The notes under the pieces are model-generated. The model did not search any database. It had not been told where the DNA came from and was given only the letters and a program-made list of their open reading frames with translations. Positions 59,176-64,000 of a DNA stretch of 64,000 nt are shown here, in pieces; position 1 is the stretch's first letter, and the number at the start of each line of letters is the position of its first letter. The position numbers and the translations under genes were made by a program. The DNA comes from CAZZNQ01 sp964655775 (GTDB taxonomy: Bacteria > Planctomycetota > Brocadiia > SM23-32): assembly GCA_964655775.1 (NCBI GenBank), contig CAZZNQ010000003.1, forward strand, positions 1 to 64,000. Direction: 5' to 3'.

Positions 59176-60696
59176 TCAGGAGGCGTCCACCCAGATCGGG
59201 CTGGACCACGCCATCTGTCCGTCCTGGCGGCTCAAGCGAGCGTAGTACCAATCCGTGGCTCTTTCTCCGCCGTCCTTGACCTCCCACGTCACGGTCCGCT
59301 CTCCCGGTTGCCGTCCGGCCAGCACCTTACCGTTCCGAACGATCTCGATCCGTGCCAGGGGGCACTCACTGGATGCCTCAACGGCAAGAACTCGCTCGCC
59401 GTCGATTCGGATTTCCGAGCCCATCGGGTGTCCGTTCACGGAGAATCGGAGCACTACGCGCACGTTCGTGGTCGCGAAGACGCGTCGCTTCCGCAACGCA
59501 TCGAAAACCGCCTCCCGGGTCAACCCTTCGGACCAGATTCCCGTGATGCCTTGCCGGTGCAGCAGGCGATAGCCGGCCGGCTCCTGTTGAAGGTTGTGGA
59601 GTTCGTCGCCCGGGCGGCCGTCGTGGATGTCGCCTCCGCCGGTGAAGCCGAACCGGTATCCTCGTTCCAGCGCGTCGACCACGTGCCGACCTTTCTTCTC
59701 GCCGCCGTGGGCTCTGATCGGCAGGGGATTTCCCGCATCCTGCGGTTGCTCGCTGTTGCCCCAGATCGAGTGTATCTCCACCAGTCGCTCGACGTCCGGT
59801 GCGTGGCCCATGCTCCAGTCCACGCCCATCTCGGCATTCGCCGAGTGGTGGGGAATCACCAGGGCGCCCCATTGCCGTGCGACGCGGTAGAGGTGATCCA
59901 GCCTTCCCTGCTGGGGGTCATTCGGACGCAGTATCGGGCCCCCGGCGCCGGGATAGTAGACGTTGCGGTGTCCGAACTCGCGGCTGGTCCATTCCTGTCC
60001 GACCAGGGTCACGAAGGAGTTGTTCTCATTGGCGTCGTTGGTCACGCCGGTGAAGTACTCCCACTGGCGGTCTGTCAGCGACTCCGCATGGTCGCTCAGC
60101 GCGAAGACGTCGAGGAAGCTCTCGTGGCGGGCGAACGCGTAAAGCTCCTCGGGGCAGCGCAGGCCGTCGCTGAAGAACGTCTGCGAATGCAGGTCGGACC
60201 AGAAGAGGCGCCGGGCAGGCGGTTTCGCGCATACCTCGATCGGGTTGGACACGGCCGACACGTCGCAGCCGGCCAGAGAGACGCGGAGGAACTTGATGCC
60301 CGGTGTCTCGTATCGCAGACCGGCTATGCGCACGACCGGACGCGCATCGTCCCTGTAGGGTCCCGAAGCCCCGGCGAATGAGAAATCCATCGGTCCTGCG
60401 TACCCATTCCCGCCGTCGAGGGCAATCCGGCCATCGAATTCCTTGGGGACGTTGTCCATGTAGGCGATGCCGCGTGGCGAGCGATTGTAACGCCCGACGG
60501 GTCCCGGAAGCCGATGGAAACAGGCCGCCTCAACGACATACGGCTCGGTCAGCACCTTAACGCCAAGGGAGAACGGTTGACCTACGCGGACGGTGGACGG
60601 TGCGGCGAGAAACAAGCCTGTCGGCTGCACGGAATCAGCCCCTTCGATAGAAGTGGACCCGCAGAATCGAGCCATGTTGCCTGAGTTTAGGCCCAT
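59176..60696 (-). CDS. DUF3604-type PHP-fold hydrolase-like protein (paralogue)
   Basis: A 506-residue protein similar to the 33345-35273 product. It shares FWSDLHSQTFFSDG, ALSDHAES, VGQEWTS with GHRNVYYPG, VIPHHSANAEMGVDW, TGGGDIHDG and a C-terminal Ig-like region ending in AWSSPIWVD (AWASPIWID in the paralogue). The His/Asp clusters fit a PHP-type metal site. It lacks a signal peptide. It probably heads the run DUF3604 - sulfatase - family C hydrolase - family A - family C. An ATG at 60675 is also possible. Confidence 0.8.
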   Translation of the reverse strand: MGLNSGNMARFCGSTSIEGADSVQPTGLFLAAPSTVRVGQPFSLGVKVLTEPYVVEAACFHRLPGPVGRYNRSPRGIAYMDNVPKEFDGRIALDGGNGYAGPMDFSFAGASGPYRDDARPVVRIAGLRYETPGIKFLRVSLAGCDVSAVSNPIEVCAKPPARRLFWSDLHSQTFFSDGLRCPEELYAFARHESFLDVFALSDHAESLTDRQWEYFTGVTNDANENNSFVTLVGQEWTSREFGHRNVYYPGAGGPILRPNDPQQGRLDHLYRVARQWGALVIPHHSANAEMGVDWSMGHAPDVERLVEIHSIWGNSEQPQDAGNPLPIRAHGGEKKGRHVVDALERGYRFGFTGGGDIHDGRPGDELHNLQQEPAGYRLLHRQGITGIWSEGLTREAVFDALRKRRVFATTNVRVVLRFSVNGHPMGSEIRIDGERVLAVEASSECPLARIEIVRNGKVLAGRQPGERTVTWEVKDGGERATDWYYARLSRQDGQMAWSSPIWVDAS

Positions 60697-60720
60697 ATCG
60701 CCCCAGTACCAATGCCGCGC

Positions 60721-61944
60721 TCAGCGCGCCTCAAGCAATGGGTGCCCCGGGACGCTGTCCTTGGCACAGCAGCAGACGTAGTCGTCCGGATCCATCGTCA
60801 GCACGTCCGCCAGCCGCTCCCACATTGCCGGCGGCTCCTGGCAGAGGGATACGGGCGTTTCCGGGCTCACGCGTCGTATCTCGTCGATAAGGAATCGGTA
60901 TATCTCCTCCCGCGCAAAGTCCGGCAGCGGGCCCCAGATGCGGCCGGCCATCTCTTCTGCTGCATCGTCAATGGCGCGCAGGAATCGCTCCTCGAACAGC
61001 GAACGGTCCATGAGGCGGTCGAACATGCCCGGCTTGTCCAGGCGGCTCAGCGTCTCCAGCGAGATCAGGTCCGGCCGCACGTTCTCGAAAAGGGTCTCGA
61101 TCATGTGCCGGTTCTCTTCCTTCCAGCCGTGGACCGGACAGACCGCCGAGAGGCGGAACCGCACGGTGTATCCGGCCTGCTGGCAGGCTTGAGCGGCGAG
61201 GATCCGCCCCTCCGACGTGGCCGTGTCCCGCTCGATGAGGCGGCTCTGGGTGTCGGCGTTGAGCGTCCAACAACAGATCGTCTGCCCCTTGTGGTCCAGT
61301 TCCAGCATGTGGCCCACGTTGTCGCTCTTGGTGTAAGTCATCAGGTAACGGTCTTCGAACTGCGCGAAGTACTCGACCAGCAGCCTGGTCGCGCCCAGTT
61401 CCGGCTCCAACGGCAGCGTGTCGGTTACGTTGTCCCACTTCCAGAGTGTCGGCCCGGGCACGCTTCGTACGATTGGATCGACGCGCTCGATCATCTCCTC
61501 GGTATTGACGGCGACGACGAGCAGGTCTTCCAGGTAGCAGTAATCGCACTTGAAAAGGCACCCGCGCCCGCTGTGGAGGCCGTAGCCCGTCTGGCATACG
61601 ACACGGTCTCTGGTCATGATGTCCGTCCGGTCCCGGCGGTGCCAGGTGCCCAGAAGGCGGTTCCGGTACCGGCGTGGCAACTCGCGGCCCGCCGGCCAGT
61701 CCTCGGGCGCCCAGCGTTGCACGTCCAACAGCACCGGCGGGTCCCCCCGACGCTGCCGTCCGCTCAGGCGCCGTGATCCGTCCCAGCCGTTCTCGGCGAT
61801 CAGCGCGTCGATCTGGGCGTCGGATACGGTGCGCACGTCGTCGCATTCCATGCGGGACAGAAGCCGCTCGGCCCGGGCCTCTGCGCGAGGATCATCGTGC
61901 ACGCATCGGCTGATGTAGACGGCAGGTGGGTGGAGGACCCTCAC
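60721..61944 (-). CDS. Spore-photoproduct-lyase-like radical SAM protein
   Basis: A 407-residue radical SAM enzyme. The cluster motif C-x3-C-x2-C is in GRGCLFKCDYCYLE, and the flanking LPRRYRNRLLGTW, YTKSDNVGHML and RFRLSAVCPVHGW fit the SPL family, which repairs UV thymine photoproducts. A DNA-repair role is likely, although the family also holds non-repair members. The start is GTG at 61944, preceded by GGAG at seven bases. A far upstream start would run through the promoter. Confidence 0.8.
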   Translation of the reverse strand: MRVLHPPAVYISRCVHDDPRAEARAERLLSRMECDDVRTVSDAQIDALIAENGWDGSRRLSGRQRRGDPPVLLDVQRWAPEDWPAGRELPRRYRNRLLGTWHRRDRTDIMTRDRVVCQTGYGLHSGRGCLFKCDYCYLEDLLVVAVNTEEMIERVDPIVRSVPGPTLWKWDNVTDTLPLEPELGATRLLVEYFAQFEDRYLMTYTKSDNVGHMLELDHKGQTICCWTLNADTQSRLIERDTATSEGRILAAQACQQAGYTVRFRLSAVCPVHGWKEENRHMIETLFENVRPDLISLETLSRLDKPGMFDRLMDRSLFEERFLRAIDDAAEEMAGRIWGPLPDFAREEIYRFLIDEIRRVSPETPVSLCQEPPAMWERLADVLTMDPDDYVCCCAKDSVPGHPLLEAR

Positions 61945-62025
61945 GAAGTTGCTCCAGTCGAAAAGCGATCGGGGTCCGAAAGCACGGATTCGGGCCCAGC
62001 GCCAATGCGCAGGGCTACTGGACGG

Positions 62026-62054
62026 ATAATACGACCGCGTGCCGGGGGCGTCAA
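62026..62054 (-). promoter_or_regulatory. Promoter of the SPL-like gene
   Basis: On the minus strand TTGACG (62049-62054), 17-base spacer, TATTAT (62026-62031), about 80 bases before the GTG start. Both boxes match the sigma-70 consensus at five of six positions. It is part of a divergent pair in the 412-base gap 61945-62356, which holds nothing else I can identify. Confidence 0.72.
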
Positions 62055-62174
62055 ACGCCTCGCGATGCACCTGCGGCGAGCCCCGGAGAGCGGCTCGGTG
62101 AATCCTGTTGAGCCCCCGACCCAGAGCCGATGGTCGGCCGTGCAGGCGCGGGAAGCGCTTTCTGGGAGTGCGCG

Positions 62175-62202
62175 TTGACGACGCGCCGTGGGGGGCTAAA
62201 AT
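62175..62202 (+). promoter_or_regulatory. Promoter of the ABC exporter gene
   Basis: TTGACG (62175-62180), 16-base spacer, TAAAAT (62197-62202), about 155 bases before the exporter ATG, leaving a leader of about 145 bases. Each box is a five-of-six match. Confidence 0.7.
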
Positions 62203-62356
62203 GGATGTTCGCGAAGTCCCGCGTGCCCATGTCCCGCTCGACGCAGTCGGCTTGCTTCCCTGCCTCACCCGGCAAGGGGGCCGGGTTCCGCCGCATCTCC
62301 GCGAGCGAACCGCCGGGCATCGGCCAGCGGACCGAACAGCCGCAAGGAGAGTCACC

Positions 62357-64000
62357 ATGGCGTCCGACAGCAAGGAACTCATCCGCCGGTTCCTGCCTTT
62401 CTATCGTCCCTACAAGGGCCTGTTCGCGCTGGACATGGGGACGGCCCTTCTGCGGACCGTGCTGGCCCTGTGCATACCGCTGCTCATCCGCAATATGCTC
62501 AAGTACGATCTGCCCGCCGGCGACCTGAGCGGCGTCTGGATGGTACTTGCCGGAGTGGCGGTCCTCATCGCCTTGATGAGCGCCACCGCCTATATCAACA
62601 CGAAATGGGGTCACGTGCTGGGCACGCGCATGGAGGCCGACATGCGCGCGGACCTTTTCCGTCATCTCCAGAAGCTCTCCTTCAGCTACTACGACAAGAC
62701 CAAGACGGGCCACCTGATCTCGCGCATCGCCAATGACCTGTTCAACGTCTCCGAGATGGCCCACCACTGCCCCGAGGACATCATCGTGTCGTGGCTGACG
62801 TTTGTCGGCGCGTTCGTGGTGATGTTGAGCTTCTCCTGGCAACTGGCCCTGATCGCCCTCGTCCCGCTGCCGTTCATGGGCGTCTGGGCATACATTTACG
62901 GCATGCGAATGCGGAACGCCTTCCGCCGCGTGCGCGAGCGCATCGCCGACATCAACAGCAGCGTGGAGAACTCCATTCAGGGCATCCGCGAGGTCAAGTC
63001 CTTCACGAACGAGGAGTTCGAGGTCGAGAAGTTCGGCGACGTCAACACGGAGTTCCGCTCCGCGAAAGAGGGCATGTATTCGACGATGGCCGCCTTCCAC
63101 GCGGGGATGATGTTCTTCATGGAATGCTACACGCTGGTGATCATCGGCGGCGGCACGTTCCTGGTGCATTCGGCGGCGATCGACCTCGCGGACCTTATCG
63201 GGTTCCTGCTCTACGTTCCCTACATCATGAATCCCATGCGGCGGTTCGTGAACTTCATAGAGCAGTTCCAGCAGGGGCTGGCTTCGTTCGAGCGGTTCAC
63301 CGAGGTAATGGATGTCGAGCCGGACATCGTGGACCGGCCGAACGCCGTCCATCCGGAGAGCGTCCACGGCGACGTTGAGTTCGAAGACGTCTGGTTCCGG
63401 TATGAGGGATCAGACGAATGGGCCCTGCAGGACGTGTCGATCCGTCTGCCCCGGGGCAGCACGGTTGCGCTGGTCGGCGAGTCGGGGGCCGGCAAGTCCA
63501 CGCTGGCCGCCCTGATCCCGCGTTTCTACGAATGCACCCGCGGCCGGATCACCATCGACGGCATAGACGTGCTGGACCTTCAACAGCTCTCCCTGCGGGA
63601 GTGCATCGGGCTCGTTCAGCAGGACGTGTTCCTGTTCGACTCGACGATCCGCGAGAACATCCTGTTCGGTCGGCCGGAAGCTACCGAGGAAGAGATGATC
63701 GCGGCGGCCAGGTCGGCCAACATCTACGAGTTCATTGCGTCGCTGCCGAACGGGTTCGACACGATGGTGGGGGAGCGTGGCGTACGGCTCTCCGGCGGGC
63801 AGAAGCAGCGGATCTCGATCGCGCGCGTGTTCCTGAAGAACCCGCCGATTCTCATCTTCGACGAGGCCACATCCTCGCTGGACACCGAGTCCGAGAAGCT
63901 CATCCGCAGTGCCATGGAGGATCTGTGCCGCGGCCGCACGACGCTGGTGATCGCCCACCGCCTCTCGACCGTGCAGAAGGCGGACTACACCTACGTGCTC
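62357..64000 (+). CDS. MsbA-like ABC exporter (partial, runs off the right edge)
   Basis: An exporter with a transmembrane domain (about six spans, residues 1-330) fused to an ATP-binding domain, probably a lipid or lipid A/LPS flippase or a drug exporter. Within 548 visible residues are Walker A (GESGAGKST), the Q-loop (LVQQDVFLF), the signature LSGGQKQR, Walker B (ILIFDEATSSLD) and the H-loop (IAHRLS). The start has AAGGAG eight bases before it. The C-terminal end lies outside the window. It diverges from the SPL-like gene. Confidence 0.92.
   Translation, partial: MASDSKELIRRFLPFYRPYKGLFALDMGTALLRTVLALCIPLLIRNMLKYDLPAGDLSGVWMVLAGVAVLIALMSATAYINTKWGHVLGTRMEADMRADLFRHLQKLSFSYYDKTKTGHLISRIANDLFNVSEMAHHCPEDIIVSWLTFVGAFVVMLSFSWQLALIALVPLPFMGVWAYIYGMRMRNAFRRVRERIADINSSVENSIQGIREVKSFTNEEFEVEKFGDVNTEFRSAKEGMYSTMAAFHAGMMFFMECYTLVIIGGGTFLVHSAAIDLADLIGFLLYVPYIMNPMRRFVNFIEQFQQGLASFERFTEVMDVEPDIVDRPNAVHPESVHGDVEFEDVWFRYEGSDEWALQDVSIRLPRGSTVALVGESGAGKSTLAALIPRFYECTRGRITIDGIDVLDLQQLSLRECIGLVQQDVFLFDSTIRENILFGRPEATEEEMIAAARSANIYEFIASLPNGFDTMVGERGVRLSGGQKQRISIARVFLKNPPILIFDEATSSLDTESEKLIRSAMEDLCRGRTTLVIAHRLSTVQKADYTYVL

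Noticed and set aside
62051..63367. Minus-strand 438-residue open frame opposite the ABC exporter
   Set aside because: Antisense shadow crossing the divergent promoter region; the plus-strand exporter is unambiguous.

Overview
The window is high-GC bacterial chromosome. An LpxL-type lipid A acyltransferase, an MsbA-type exporter, several lipoproteins, a prepilin-like protein with the H-X9-DG C-terminal motif, a formylglycine-type sulfatase and many secreted carbohydrate-related enzymes point to a Gram-negative relative of the Planctomycetota/Lentisphaerota type. No rRNA or marker gene fixes the phylum, so this assignment is an inference.

Positions 1-7.09 kb (minus strand) hold a compact housekeeping operon: pheA, tpiA, secG, yicC, gmk, rpoZ, coaC, dut and a partial aconitase, probably read from one promoter near 7.07 kb. 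Positions 7.45-23.15 kb (plus strand) hold a tightly packed set of phage structural genes with a Mu-like head module: small and large terminase, DUF935-type portal, Mu I-type protease with a nested scaffold start, decoration protein, gpT-type capsid and a gp36-like protein. A tail tube, a hub-like protein and fibre-like proteins follow. I find no integrase, transposase, repressor, endolysin or tape-measure gene, so it looks like a domesticated, defective or gene-transfer-agent-like cluster.

The most unusual feature lies inside this cluster. A 582-residue glycosyltransferase carries the marks of polypeptide GalNAc-transferases (GT27): a D-x-H metal motif, an HVGH motif and a WG-x-x-E segment. 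Three virion proteins of the same cluster carry mucin-like Thr/Ser/Pro tracts. Together they suggest a phage-encoded O-glycosylation system acting on its own particle.

Positions 23.3-46.9 kb are mixed host genes: an AEC transporter, secreted esterase, ceramidase-like hydrolase, two amidohydrolase-fold proteins (one without its metal ligands), a SpoIIE-type phosphatase, an ABC ATPase, a prepilin-like protein, a DUF3604-type protein, a UroD-family protein, a GNAT enzyme, two secreted clan GH-A glycosidases, phosphoglycolate phosphatase, a VTT membrane protein, a serine beta-lactamase-family protein, a uridine-kinase-like protein and an LpxL-like acyltransferase. Positions 46.9-60.7 kb hold a secreted degradation locus built from duplicated modules (two copies of an unrecognised secreted family, two alpha/beta hydrolases with C-terminal Ig-like domains), plus a sulfatase, a second DUF3604-type protein, a TIM-barrel protein and a lipoprotein with a duplicated secretin-like domain. 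The right end has a spore-photoproduct-lyase-like radical SAM gene diverging from an MsbA-like ABC exporter cut by the window edge; both have well-formed sigma-70-type promoters.
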